Shown: one piece after another, positions 1 to 8,368 of the stretch
How positions within the stretch are numbered: position 1 is the stretch's first letter
Layout of the letters: each line of letters opens with the position of its first letter
Translations under genes and position numbers: made by a program
The notes under the pieces: model-generated
Seen by the model: only the letters and a program-made list of their open reading frames with translations
Told to the model about the DNA's origin: nothing
Databases searched by the model: none
NCBI RefSeq assembly: GCF_006715095.1
Contig: NZ_VFMO01000001.1
Location: 1,984,001-2,048,000, forward strand
Reading direction: 5' to 3'
Source of the DNA: Yimella lutea
GTDB taxonomy: Bacteria; Actinomycetota; Actinomycetes; Actinomycetales; Dermatophilaceae
Length of the DNA stretch: 64,000 nucleotides

Positions 1-364
1 GGGCTGACATGGTCGGGATACGCCCGTCCCGTCCGGGGTACGGAGTGTTTATGACAAGAGCTCCGACCCGAACATCCGGGCTCGTGGAACGGAGCAATGA
101 AGCAGCGGTGAACGCCGACAGGCCGCCCATGCAGTGACCGACCAAGACGAGCCGGCTGTTGCCGTCCTTGGCAATTTGTGCACGCACGATGTGTTCGAGG
201 CCGTTGTACCACCGACCGGTGGTGAAGTCGTCGATCGTCGGCGGGTTGGGCAGTTCGAGCAGCGCGCACCCTAGTTGGTCGGCAATCTCACGGCTGGAGT
301 CGAGCGTGCTGCCGCCCGCACCCGCAGCAGGGAAGAATCCGATGATGTCGTTTGGCTTGATCAT
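1..364 (-). CDS. Type II thioesterase-like alpha/beta hydrolase, 3' end beyond window
   Basis: The start is ATG at 364 and the frame stays open to base 1, giving about 121 visible residues. The N-terminus (IIGFFPAAGAGGST) and the nucleophile elbow LVLVGHCMGG near residue 77 resemble type II thioesterases, which remove wrong acyl or aminoacyl groups from carrier proteins in NRPS/PKS clusters. The usual elbow is GHSMGG. Here Cys replaces Ser, a change known in some thioesterases and consistent with a thioester intermediate. The gene begins 8 nt after the P450 stop and is probably the last visible gene of the same operon. The family call is inferred from the N-terminal third only; the Asp and His of the triad lie outside the window. 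Confidence 0.7.
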   Translation of the reverse strand, partial: MIKPNDIIGFFPAAGAGGSTLDSSREIADQLGCALLELPNPPTIDDFTTGRWYNGLEHIVRAQIAKDGNSRLVLVGHCMGGLSAFTAASLLRSTSPDVRVGALVINTPYPGRDGRIPTMSA

Positions 365-371
365 GGAGAAG

Positions 372-1598
372 TCAGCTCTTCCGGGCAGGAATGACCTCAA
401 CCTGCAATTCGGTGAAGCCGAGCATGAAGTTGGAGCGAAGACGGCGGGGCGGCTCAAGTACTGCAAACTCTTTGTCCCAGCTACGTAAGGCATCCAAGAA
501 CATTTTGATCTCGAGTGTGGCTACCGGTGCACCGATGCATCGGTGGACGCCGGCGCCAAACGCAATCTGCCGGTTGTGAGGTCGGTCGATGACAAACTCG
601 TCCGGTCGGTCGAACACGTCCGGGTCACGGTTTGCCGCCATGTTCCACAGGGTTACGAAGGAGCGCGGAGGGATGGTTGCCTCACCGAAACTCACCTCGT
701 TGAGACTGAGCCGCTGTACGTAGGTGTTCGTTGACGTCCATCGCAGGAACTCCTCCGTTGCGAGGTCGAGATCGGCCTCTCCACTCGTGACTTTGCTCCA
801 CTCGTCAGGGTGTGCGTCAATCGTATGGATGCTCAGGCTCGCGGTATGGGGCGTGGTTTCGTTGCCGCCGACTGCGACGTTGAGACCGTTCAGAAGTGCA
901 ACATCCCGGGTCATTTCACCCCGTGATACACACGAGGCGAGAAAGCCGATCATGTCGCTGTCGTCGCCGGTCCGTTGGCGCTGCCCGATGAGGTCGTCGA
1001 TGAAGTCTAGGATCTCCTGCTGTGCATCTACGAGCGAGTCCAACGGTGCGGCGCCGCTGTAGTTGGCGTCCCGATAGCCGATCATGGTTCGGGTCGCTTG
1101 AAGTAGCTCCGCGGCGTCAGCTGGCCCGACCCCGAAGAGCACCTCCAGGACGCCCTTCGGCAACTCCGGTGCAACGTGCGTGGTGAAGTCGATGTGGTCA
1201 CCGACGCTTAGCCCATTCAAACTGGTGGCAATGTTCCGCGAAACGGTGCGACCGATGGACTCAATCATTCCGCGATTGAAGCCGCTCTGTTTCACCGGCT
1301 TCTTAATCCGTCCGTGCGCCGGCTCATCAGCCACGATGAGCATCCGACCGGAGGCCGTATCCTCCTGCGGGATGAACGACCCGTCGATCATCGTTCCGTA
1401 TGACGAACTCAGGTTTACGTGATCGATGTATGCGTCGCGGACGTCCTCGTAGGTTGTGAGGGCGTAGAACTCATATCCGTCCGCCCGCCGGTGGAGCGAC
1501 ACGGGACTTTCTGTGCGGAGTTCGTTGAGATACGCCCACGGGTCTTGGTCAGCGAAGAAGTCGGCTGAGTAGAGTGGGCTGTCGTCAACCGTTCTCAC
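372..1598 (-). CDS. Cytochrome P450 monooxygenase, carrier-protein-associated type
   Basis: This is a 408-residue soluble bacterial P450. The GTG at 1598 is chosen because GAGGAA lies just upstream; the ATG at 1655 would lie deep inside the carrier-protein gene. Visible motifs are the I-helix GGNETT, the ExxR segment EEFLRW and the heme ligand loop FGAGVHRCIGAP with the proximal Cys. It overlaps the end of the preceding carrier-protein gene by 14 nt. P450s encoded beside a small adenylation enzyme and a free carrier protein commonly hydroxylate a carrier-bound aminoacyl group (NikQ/NovI-type logic), so beta-hydroxylation of a tethered amino acid is the likely role. The substrate is inference. 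Confidence 0.93.
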   Translation of the reverse strand: MRTVDDSPLYSADFFADQDPWAYLNELRTESPVSLHRRADGYEFYALTTYEDVRDAYIDHVNLSSSYGTMIDGSFIPQEDTASGRMLIVADEPAHGRIKKPVKQSGFNRGMIESIGRTVSRNIATSLNGLSVGDHIDFTTHVAPELPKGVLEVLFGVGPADAAELLQATRTMIGYRDANYSGAAPLDSLVDAQQEILDFIDDLIGQRQRTGDDSDMIGFLASCVSRGEMTRDVALLNGLNVAVGGNETTPHTASLSIHTIDAHPDEWSKVTSGEADLDLATEEFLRWTSTNTYVQRLSLNEVSFGEATIPPRSFVTLWNMAANRDPDVFDRPDEFVIDRPHNRQIAFGAGVHRCIGAPVATLEIKMFLDALRSWDKEFAVLEPPRRLRSNFMLGFTELQVEVIPARKS

Positions 1599-1842
1599 GG
1601 ATTTCCTCAATTCGTTGTGCGATACCGGTCGGAGTCCGTCCGTTGAAGAAGGCACTGGCCGGGACTGGAAAGCCGAACTTGGTCTTTAAGTTGGCCCGAC
1701 AGCGGAGGATGGAGAGGGAGTCAACGCCGGCTGAGTCGAAGATGTCGGTGTCAGGCGTGACGTCACGGTTCGTAACGGCTTTGATGCACTCGACGATCTC
1801 TTGGGCCGAAGGTGTGCTGTTCGCAGGTGTTGAGGTTGTCAT
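1585..1842 (-). CDS. Stand-alone acyl/peptidyl carrier protein
   Basis: An 85-residue carrier protein starting at ATG 1842 behind a strong GGAGGAA ribosome-binding site. The phosphopantetheine attachment Ser is in DSAGVDSLSIL near residue 39, followed by the usual helix III/IV region. It would hold the substrate activated by the adenylation enzyme encoded directly upstream (1856-3253), and present it to the P450 downstream. It lies 13 nt after the adenylation gene and overlaps the P450 gene, which suggests coupled translation of the three. Whether it carries an amino acid or another acid cannot be told from its sequence. Confidence 0.9.
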   Translation of the reverse strand: MTTSTPANSTPSAQEIVECIKAVTNRDVTPDTDIFDSAGVDSLSILRCRANLKTKFGFPVPASAFFNGRTPTGIAQRIEEIRENG

Positions 1843-1855
1843 TGCGGGTTTCCTC

Positions 1856-3253
1856 CTATACGGTGGTGTTATATGTCTCGAACAGGGCGCCCTCATCGAC
1901 TTTGCCGCCGCCCCTCAGTGGCAGGTTGTCGACTAACTGGACGTGAATCGCTGCCGAGTAGCTTCGGACGACGTTCAGCAGGTCATCCGTAGGGGTTCGG
2001 GCATGCGGTTGCCGGTCGAGGAGGACCACGAACGCCACGGTCACATGGTCGCGCTGCAGTAGACGGCAAGCGCTCACGCCGGGCACGGTGAGAACGTGAC
2101 GCTCCAATTGGCCCGCGTCGATACGGTGACCATTGACCTTCACTTGGCGGTCCCTCCTACCGACGAATACCAAATCCCCCGTTGGCGCAACTGTGACAAG
2201 GTCCCCCGTCGAATAACTAGGATGTCCGTCCTGATCGAGGAAGCGCGTTGTCAATCTGCCGTCATCGACGTAGCCCGCGCACACGGTCGGCCCTTTCACG
2301 ACAAGCTCGAAGTGTTCGGGCTGGTCATCCAAGGGGCGCAAGAGCTGCTGGACTGATGAGAGCGGTCGCCCGATCGGGATGGGCCCGTCAGCGTCACCTT
2401 GCCCGACGTCGTATCGGTGCGTTGCGAATGTTGCCTCCGTTGGGCCGTACAAGTTCACGAATCGACCGGGTAGCCCGGCCTCAGCGGCGCGGGAAACCAC
2501 CGTCGTCCCGAAAGCCTCCCCGCCGCTAAAGATAGTGGGGAACCCCACCAGACATTCCGGTGCGGCATCGAGCAGCGTCGACAGAACCGCTGCAGGTAGC
2601 AGGACACGCCCGATGTTGTAGCGGCGGGCAAGATCCGGCCAAGCGAAAACGTCGTCGTTGACACCGGGTAGGCAAACGACGGTCCCACCTTCGGTCACGG
2701 TTCGCCAGGTATCGAACCACCAGCCATCGAAGGCAGGTTGCGCGAAGCTTGCCGATGCGTGGCCCACACGCGCTGTTGAAAGGGAAGGATCAGCCCAAGT
2801 GGCTAACAGGTTCTTGGCAGTGACCGCCACCGCCTTTCGTGCGCCGGTACTCCCGGATGTGAAGTTCACCGCAGCGATGCCCGTGGGGAAATGCGCCTCG
2901 TCGGGCGCAGGTTTCCGTATCTGGTCGTAATCGATCCGCGCCTCGACATCCGACGGAACAGAAACCACCGTGTCTGCGCCGACCTGGCCATTTTGCTCAG
3001 CGCTAAGAGAACCATCGTCGGTGACGAAGATTCGACCGAGGCGCCAGACTGCAAGCTGTGCTGCGAAGTAGCCCACCTTGGACCCGGCTGAGACCTGCAC
3101 CACCCGCGACTGGGGTGGGATCTGCTCCCGGATTCGGTCTGCGACCGCGGAGACGTGGCGCCAACTGTATTCACAGCCATCCTCCACCCAGAGGGGGAGA
3201 CCACTTGCCCACCGTCCGCCGTTGATGACGTCGCTCCATGGCCGGCCGCTCAT
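1856..3253 (-). CDS. Stand-alone adenylation (AMP-binding) enzyme
   Basis: A 465-residue ANL-superfamily adenylation enzyme. It activates a carboxylic acid, usually an amino acid, with ATP and loads it on a carrier protein. Core motifs are in order: A3 FTSGSTGARK, A5 NLYGPTEAT, A7 YSTGDLV, A8 GRRDRQVKVNGHRID and A10 PLRGGGKVD with the catalytic Lys. The N-terminal region is shorter than in NRPS A domains. The ATG at 3253 is preferred because it overlaps the stop of the amidotransferase gene in an ATGA arrangement. The likely partner is the carrier protein encoded next. Substrate specificity was not assigned. Confidence 0.9.
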   Translation of the reverse strand: MSGRPWSDVINGGRWASGLPLWVEDGCEYSWRHVSAVADRIREQIPPQSRVVQVSAGSKVGYFAAQLAVWRLGRIFVTDDGSLSAEQNGQVGADTVVSVPSDVEARIDYDQIRKPAPDEAHFPTGIAAVNFTSGSTGARKAVAVTAKNLLATWADPSLSTARVGHASASFAQPAFDGWWFDTWRTVTEGGTVVCLPGVNDDVFAWPDLARRYNIGRVLLPAAVLSTLLDAAPECLVGFPTIFSGGEAFGTTVVSRAAEAGLPGRFVNLYGPTEATFATHRYDVGQGDADGPIPIGRPLSSVQQLLRPLDDQPEHFELVVKGPTVCAGYVDDGRLTTRFLDQDGHPSYSTGDLVTVAPTGDLVFVGRRDRQVKVNGHRIDAGQLERHVLTVPGVSACRLLQRDHVTVAFVVLLDRQPHARTPTDDLLNVVRSYSAAIHVQLVDNLPLRGGGKVDEGALFETYNTTV

Positions 3254-5013
3254 GTCAACCCCAGTTCGTCGATGAGCATGCTGATGCTCGTAAGGCTGAC
3301 TGTCACGTCCCATTTGGGGTTTGTGGATGCAAGCAGCGCATCAAAAACGTCCGAGTTGAAAAGTCCACAGTCGGCCACGAGCGCCCGCCACCGTTGGGTT
3401 GTTCCCGGATCCAAGTCGTCGAATGAGTACGCGGTGAAACCCTGCTTTGGGCGATTCAGGACGGCTTGGGGGATGAGCGATCGGTAAGCCGTTCGCAAGC
3501 ACTGCTTGCCCTCGAAATCGGACACTTTCGCTGTGTCCGGCGTGCGGAGCGCGTATTCGACGACGGCATTCGCGAGAAACGGGTACCGGCCCTCCACCGA
3601 GCTCGACATGAGCATGGAATCACCGTGGTCGCCCAGCAGGTGCCCGCACAGCTGGATGTACACGTCGCAGATCGATCGCATCTGCAGCCGCGTCAGGGAA
3701 GTCAGCTCGTGGTCACTGAATGGGATGAGCCGATCGCAGTGGAACTCGCGGCCCCGCAGCGATTCCATGGCGTCCGGGACCAAGCAGGTCTGCAGTAGCT
3801 TCTCCCGCACCTCCCAGTTGGCCTCCCAGGCGAAGTCCGCCCGTCCCCATGCCTTTTCGTTTCGGCTGTCTTCAGGAGTTGTGCCGAGCACTCCGTCGAA
3901 GACGTAGGAGTCATACCCGAAGAACAGTTCGTCGGCGCCCTCCCCGGAGATCACACCCTTGACGCGGTGTCTGTTCGTCATCTCCGAGAGCATCCGCGAT
4001 GCCACGTTGTACGTTTCGCGTTGCGGGTAACAACAATGACGCACCATGTCCTCGAACTGTTGTGCGATGTCCGTCGGTGTGCACTGCACTTCGTGGTGCT
4101 CTGTTCCCAGAGCGGCCTGGACCTCTCGCTGGTACCTCTGCTCGTTCAGGAGTTGGTCCTCGCCGAACGCGACGGAGAACGTTTGCAGGGGCCTGTCGAT
4201 CAACCGGGCTGCCTCGGCAGCCAGGATCGTCGAATCCAGCCCTCCGCTGAGGTAGGCGCCGATCTCAACCTCGGCGTTCAGTCGCGAATCGACGGCCGCC
4301 TGAACCGCTTCCCGAACCCCTCCAAGAGGGCGCCCTTCCTGTCGGAAGTCGCCGTAGCGCCAGTACCGGGTCGTTCTGGAACCCGAGTGAGTGGCAGTAA
4401 CGACACAGCCCGGGGGAACGGCACACACTCCCTCCACGATTGTGCGCGGCGCAACGATGTTGCCGAGGGACAGGTACTGGTCGACGGCTGTGAGGTCGAC
4501 GCGACGACTGTTCGGTGCGTGCTTGACCAAGGGACGCAGTTCGGAACAGAAGTGAAGGTGCCCTCCATTAAGGACGTAGTGGAGTGGGCAGATGCCGAAC
4601 CGGTCCCGGGCAAGGTGCAGCGTCCCAGTCACCCGGTCGAAGATGACCGTTGCGAACTGGCCGTCAATTCGTTCGAATCCCAGTGGGCCGTACTGAGCAA
4701 ACAACTCAGGAATGACGGCGACGTCAACCCTGTTGTGGTCCTGTTGAGCGGTAAGGGCCTGGTCCCAGAGGTCTGCCGCGTTGTAGATCTCACCGTTGGT
4801 GAGCGCGACGTACCGGCCGCTCCGGTCTTCTGCTGGTTGCCACCCATCGGTCAGCCCGTTCATTGCTAGACGGGCCAGTTTGATCGAGATCTGCGGGGTA
4901 CTGAACGAGTAGGTTTCGTCGGGTCCCCGGTGCAGGAGCGCATTGTGCATTGCGGAAACGATTGACCGATCTGGAGTTCCTCCGGTGGAGAAGGTGCCGC
5001 TTAGTCCGCACAC
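3250..5013 (-). CDS. Asparagine-synthetase-like glutamine amidotransferase (AsnB fold)
   Basis: A 587-residue protein with an N-terminal class II glutaminase domain and a C-terminal ATP-PPi synthetase domain. Translation begins MCGLSG, so the catalytic Cys2 is exposed. RLAMNGL and NGEIYN are the glutaminase substrate loops and LSGGLDSTI is the PP-loop. AsnB homologues inside biosynthetic clusters amidate or cyclise pathway acids. The intact Cys2 argues for an ammonia-using amidotransferase rather than a beta-lactam synthetase. The gene overlaps both neighbours (13 nt upstream, ATGA downstream), so it is part of the tightly coupled operon. The acceptor is unknown. Confidence 0.9.
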   Translation of the reverse strand: MCGLSGTFSTGGTPDRSIVSAMHNALLHRGPDETYSFSTPQISIKLARLAMNGLTDGWQPAEDRSGRYVALTNGEIYNAADLWDQALTAQQDHNRVDVAVIPELFAQYGPLGFERIDGQFATVIFDRVTGTLHLARDRFGICPLHYVLNGGHLHFCSELRPLVKHAPNSRRVDLTAVDQYLSLGNIVAPRTIVEGVCAVPPGCVVTATHSGSRTTRYWRYGDFRQEGRPLGGVREAVQAAVDSRLNAEVEIGAYLSGGLDSTILAAEAARLIDRPLQTFSVAFGEDQLLNEQRYQREVQAALGTEHHEVQCTPTDIAQQFEDMVRHCCYPQRETYNVASRMLSEMTNRHRVKGVISGEGADELFFGYDSYVFDGVLGTTPEDSRNEKAWGRADFAWEANWEVREKLLQTCLVPDAMESLRGREFHCDRLIPFSDHELTSLTRLQMRSICDVYIQLCGHLLGDHGDSMLMSSSVEGRYPFLANAVVEYALRTPDTAKVSDFEGKQCLRTAYRSLIPQAVLNRPKQGFTAYSFDDLDPGTTQRWRALVADCGLFNSDVFDALLASTNPKWDVTVSLTSISMLIDELGLT

Positions 5014-6701
5014 GTCTGGACTCCGTTCCTTTGCATGAGGGCGTCACCGAGCGCGGCGACATCCTGGGCACGCAGCACATCGCGGACCCCGGCGTCGTGC
5101 CAGCCAAGACTGCGCAGTTTGTTGACCAGCGCCAGGGAGCTCGCGGAATCTCCGCCAAGGTCGAAGAAGTTGTCCGTCGGCCGGACGGCCGGGGCACCGG
5201 TGATGGCTGCTACATACTGCAGGAGGGTGTCCATCGGTGTGGATGACGTGCCGGTCGAATCGAGCCGTTCGCGTCTACCGGCAGCTAACGCTGCGATGTC
5301 CACCTTCCCGTTGCTCGTGTGCGGAAGTTGGTCGACGCGTTCCAGCACGGACGGCACCTTGTAAGGATCAAGAGTGCGGTCCAGATGGGCACGTAGATGC
5401 GTTGGGTCGGCATCTCCCGCGTAGTAGCAAACGAGGGCGTCGTCGGTGCGTTCTCGAGCGTCCAGGCCTTCGGTGACAACGGCTGCGTCCCGGACCGATT
5501 CGAATCGGCACACCGCATGTTCGATCTCGCCGGGATCGATCCGGTAGCCGCGAACCTTGACTTGGCGGTCCGACCGTTGGACAAAGCACAGACCGTTGTC
5601 GGTCAGTTCGACCATGTCACCGGTGCGGAACTCTTCATCGAACGTCTCGACTCCGGAGGCGGTGAGGTAGCCGAGGGCGACGCTGTCACCGGTGATGACG
5701 AGTTCACCCGGCACACCTTCCACCGGCCGTGAATGGTCCGAATGCGGACTTGCGACGAGCACGTCGCAGTCGCCGACAACATCCCCAAGTGGTATGGACT
5801 GCCACTCTTTGCGACCGTCCAAGGGTCTTGTGAGGAGATTGCAAATGGTGGTTTCGGTGAGCCCGTAGGCGTTGTGGAATCGCGCGATGGACGACCAGCG
5901 AGCGATCGTGTTGGGCCGGCACGCCCCCCCGCCGTTGATGACCCGCTCTAGTGACATCTCCGGGGTGGGATCTGTCACCGTCAGCGCGAAGGGGGTGGTC
6001 TTCAGGTGCGTGATGCGGTGACGCTCGAGAGTCCGTTGCAGCGGGTCACCGGGGGCGAGTTCGTCTTCGGCGACGATGACAAGGCAGGCACCGGCGCTGA
6101 GAGTCCACAGGATCTCAGTGAGACACCCGTCGAACGTGAGGCGCGCGAACTGCAGCGTGCGGCTCGCTCCGTTGACTTCGAGGCGATCGACGTGGTCGTG
6201 GATGATCGTGGCGAGCGGTGTCGATCGGACGAGAACACACTTGGGTTGCCCTGTCGACCCGGAGGTGTAGATCGCGTAGGCAACGCCGGTGGTGTCGAAC
6301 CGGGTGTTGCCGCCTGGGTGTGCTTCCCACTTCTCGGGAACTGGCCCGACGATGGGTCGCCAACCTGACGGTTCGGGTCCGGTGATGAGGGCAACGCCTA
6401 GCAGACCCACTTTCTGGCGGTTCGTGGCCGTGCTATCGCGATCGTCCAGAATGACAAAGGGGCGCCGGGCACGGAGCGAGGCAACGATAGCGATGACCGC
6501 TGCCGGTCCGCGTTGGCCGAGGATGCCGACGAAGCGGCCCGCAGGACAGGTCGTTCGAAGGGTCTCAGTGAGGTGCTCGATCGCTGCCTCGAGTTCGACG
6601 TAGGTGATGCGACGTTCGGCGTGTTCGATTGCTACCGCATTGGGGGTGCGGTTCGCGGTATCCCGGATGTGTTCGGCTAGCGACAGGCGTTGGGGTGGCA
6701 C
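5001..6701 (-). CDS. NRPS adenylation-carrier (A-PCP) didomain
   Basis: A 566-residue single-module fragment. The adenylation domain runs to about residue 470 with YTSGSTGQPK, NAYGLTETT, FRTGDM, QRSDRQVKVRGYRID and TSNGKVD. A peptidyl carrier domain follows, with its phosphopantetheine Ser in FFDLGGDSASSL. No condensation or thioesterase domain is present. GTG 6701 is chosen because GGAG lies 9 nt upstream; a TTG 15 nt earlier is possible. This is the second independent adenylation enzyme of the cluster, so two different acids are probably activated. With no condensation domain visible, joining must be done by another enzyme or by genes outside the window. Confidence 0.92.
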   Translation of the reverse strand: MPPQRLSLAEHIRDTANRTPNAVAIEHAERRITYVELEAAIEHLTETLRTTCPAGRFVGILGQRGPAAVIAIVASLRARRPFVILDDRDSTATNRQKVGLLGVALITGPEPSGWRPIVGPVPEKWEAHPGGNTRFDTTGVAYAIYTSGSTGQPKCVLVRSTPLATIIHDHVDRLEVNGASRTLQFARLTFDGCLTEILWTLSAGACLVIVAEDELAPGDPLQRTLERHRITHLKTTPFALTVTDPTPEMSLERVINGGGACRPNTIARWSSIARFHNAYGLTETTICNLLTRPLDGRKEWQSIPLGDVVGDCDVLVASPHSDHSRPVEGVPGELVITGDSVALGYLTASGVETFDEEFRTGDMVELTDNGLCFVQRSDRQVKVRGYRIDPGEIEHAVCRFESVRDAAVVTEGLDARERTDDALVCYYAGDADPTHLRAHLDRTLDPYKVPSVLERVDQLPHTSNGKVDIAALAAGRRERLDSTGTSSTPMDTLLQYVAAITGAPAVRPTDNFFDLGGDSASSLALVNKLRSLGWHDAGVRDVLRAQDVAALGDALMQRNGVQTCAD

Positions 6702-6741
6702 GGCGACAAGCTCCAATCGACGAATCTTGGATGGTTTGGTG

Positions 6742-7506
6742 TCAGAGTGATTTCACGAGTCCGCCATCGCACCGCAGGCCCGAGCCGGTGATGTATGAGG
6801 CCCGGGGTCCGGCCAGGAAGCTGACGAGCTCCGCGATTTCGCGAGGTTGCGCGTATCGGCCGAGCGGGATTCCGCTCTCGACGTCCTTGCGGACTGCCAA
6901 GGGGTCGCGGCGCTGCGTGGCTGCTGTACTCGCGTCGATGGCGCGCACTCGCTCGGTGTCGACCTTTCCCGGCATGACGTGATTCACGGTGATGCCGTGA
7001 CTCCCGAGATGGCGGGCAAGTAGGGCGAGGTAGGACGCGAAGGCTGCCCTGGCCACGGAGGAGTCCGCCAAGTCATCGATCGGTGACGACAAGGAGCTTG
7101 AGGTGATTGCGATGTATCGCCCGGTGCCCGCTGCCTTCATTTGGGGCATCGTGCAGGCGACGACGCGTTGGAGCGACAGCACCATGAGGGTGAATGCGGC
7201 CTGCAAACCTTCAGGGGTCGTATCCTCAACCCGGTTGGGGGCGGCACCGGGTGAGTTGAGGATGACGATGTCGAACGCACCCAGTGGTTCGAGGGCGGCG
7301 GCGATCTGCGCTGGCTCGCGCAGGTCGATGCCGAGTCCGGTGTGCCCCGTTCCCGGTAAGCGAGCGGCTGCTTCTCGCGCACTCGCCACTGTGCGGGCCA
7401 CGATCGTCACCCGACTGCCGTCTCGGGCCAAACAGTCGGCGACCGCTTTGCCGATCCCGCGAGAGCCGCCGAGCACGAGTGAGTCGGTACCTGCCAGGTC
7501 ACCCAC
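6742..7506 (-). CDS. Short-chain dehydrogenase/reductase, atypical active site
   Basis: A 254-residue Rossmann-fold SDR with the NAD(P) loop GGSRGIG near the N-terminus, the NSPG segment in place of NNAG, and the C-terminal ITGSGLRCDGG. The usual catalytic YxxxK is not evident: the helix that normally carries it reads SSVARAAFASYLALLAR after an SSS strand. Several cluster-borne SDRs share this replacement and may act as isomerases or reductases with altered chemistry. The GTG start at 7506 overlaps the end of the upstream gene by 8 nt. Role in the pathway is inferred only from position. Confidence 0.88.
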   Translation of the reverse strand: MGDLAGTDSLVLGGSRGIGKAVADCLARDGSRVTIVARTVASAREAAARLPGTGHTGLGIDLREPAQIAAALEPLGAFDIVILNSPGAAPNRVEDTTPEGLQAAFTLMVLSLQRVVACTMPQMKAAGTGRYIAITSSSLSSPIDDLADSSVARAAFASYLALLARHLGSHGITVNHVMPGKVDTERVRAIDASTAATQRRDPLAVRKDVESGIPLGRYAQPREIAELVSFLAGPRASYITGSGLRCDGGLVKSL

Positions 7507-8368
7507 GGTCGATCGCTCCGGCCGTGATGGGATGGCTGAGTTCGCCTACGCCATCGACTGTCGCCGTGACCACGTCGCCGTCGGCGAGAGGAGCTGCTCC
7601 CGGTGTGCCGGTACAGATCACTGTTCCGGCGGGTAGCGTCCGACCAGCGGTGAAGTACTCCACGAGGAATCCACAGTCGTACTTCATGTCAGCCACTGGT
7701 GCCGACGCCACGGTCTCCCCGTTGAGGCGGGTGCTCACCGTGAGGGACATGAGCTGGTCATCGCTGAGATCAGCGAGCGCAACGAGGACAGGCCCGATAC
7801 TGCAGAACGAGTCGAAACCCTTCGCCCATGGGATGTGGCGAGGATTCTTGCGGATGGCGTCCTCGGCGGTGAGATCCAGAACGACGGTTACCGCCGCTAC
7901 AGCGGATCGCCAGTCCGAGCGCTTCACGTTCTTGCAGGATTGGCCTAGGATGAGCCCCAGTTCGGCCTCAGCCGTGACGCGACTCGACTGCGGTGGCAAC
8001 ATGATCGTTTCGCCGTTATCGATCAGGCATGTTGCTGGTCGAAGGTATGACCCCGGTCCGTCGGAAGGCTGGGCGGCGGCAAGGTCTTTGGAGTGGCCAC
8101 GGTAGTTCAGGCCTGCTCCCCAGATGGGCAGCCTTCGGTCCGCCAAGGTGGGTGCGTGCGCCAGGTCGACCCGTAAGGCAGTGACCTCATCCAAGCGGCG
8201 AGTTACTCTTCCGGAGATGACGGGCTCGGTCGTGATGGCCGCAAGCAGCTTGACCGGGTTGTCAATGGTTCGGTCGGTGAGCGACGAAACCGAATACCAG
8301 GAGTTCGCATACAGGACCGCGTAGTCGGTGCGGTGATTCGACTTTCCGGGGAGGCGGGTGAACTTCAT
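7499..8368 (-). CDS. Fumarylacetoacetate hydrolase (FAH) family enzyme
   Basis: A 289-residue protein of the FAH fold. Family members hydrolyse, decarboxylate, hydrate or tautomerise 2-oxo acids with a bound Mg2+. Visible signatures are GLNYRGH near residue 90, the acidic metal ligands in AEAELGLILG, the KGFDSFCSIGP loop and the C-terminal GTPGAAPLADGD stretch. ATG 8368 overlaps the aldolase stop as ATGA, so the two are translationally coupled. The adjacency of a pyruvate-type aldolase and a 2-oxo-acid enzyme suggests consecutive steps on a keto-acid building block. The exact reaction is unassigned. Confidence 0.88.
   Translation of the reverse strand: MKFTRLPGKSNHRTDYAVLYANSWYSVSSLTDRTIDNPVKLLAAITTEPVISGRVTRRLDEVTALRVDLAHAPTLADRRLPIWGAGLNYRGHSKDLAAAQPSDGPGSYLRPATCLIDNGETIMLPPQSSRVTAEAELGLILGQSCKNVKRSDWRSAVAAVTVVLDLTAEDAIRKNPRHIPWAKGFDSFCSIGPVLVALADLSDDQLMSLTVSTRLNGETVASAPVADMKYDCGFLVEYFTAGRTLPAGTVICTGTPGAAPLADGDVVTATVDGVGELSHPITAGAIDRG

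Noticed and set aside
3250..5013. Beta-lactam synthetase instead of an amidotransferase
   Set aside because: Beta-lactam synthetases lack the N-terminal catalytic Cys; here MCGL is intact with the glutaminase loops.
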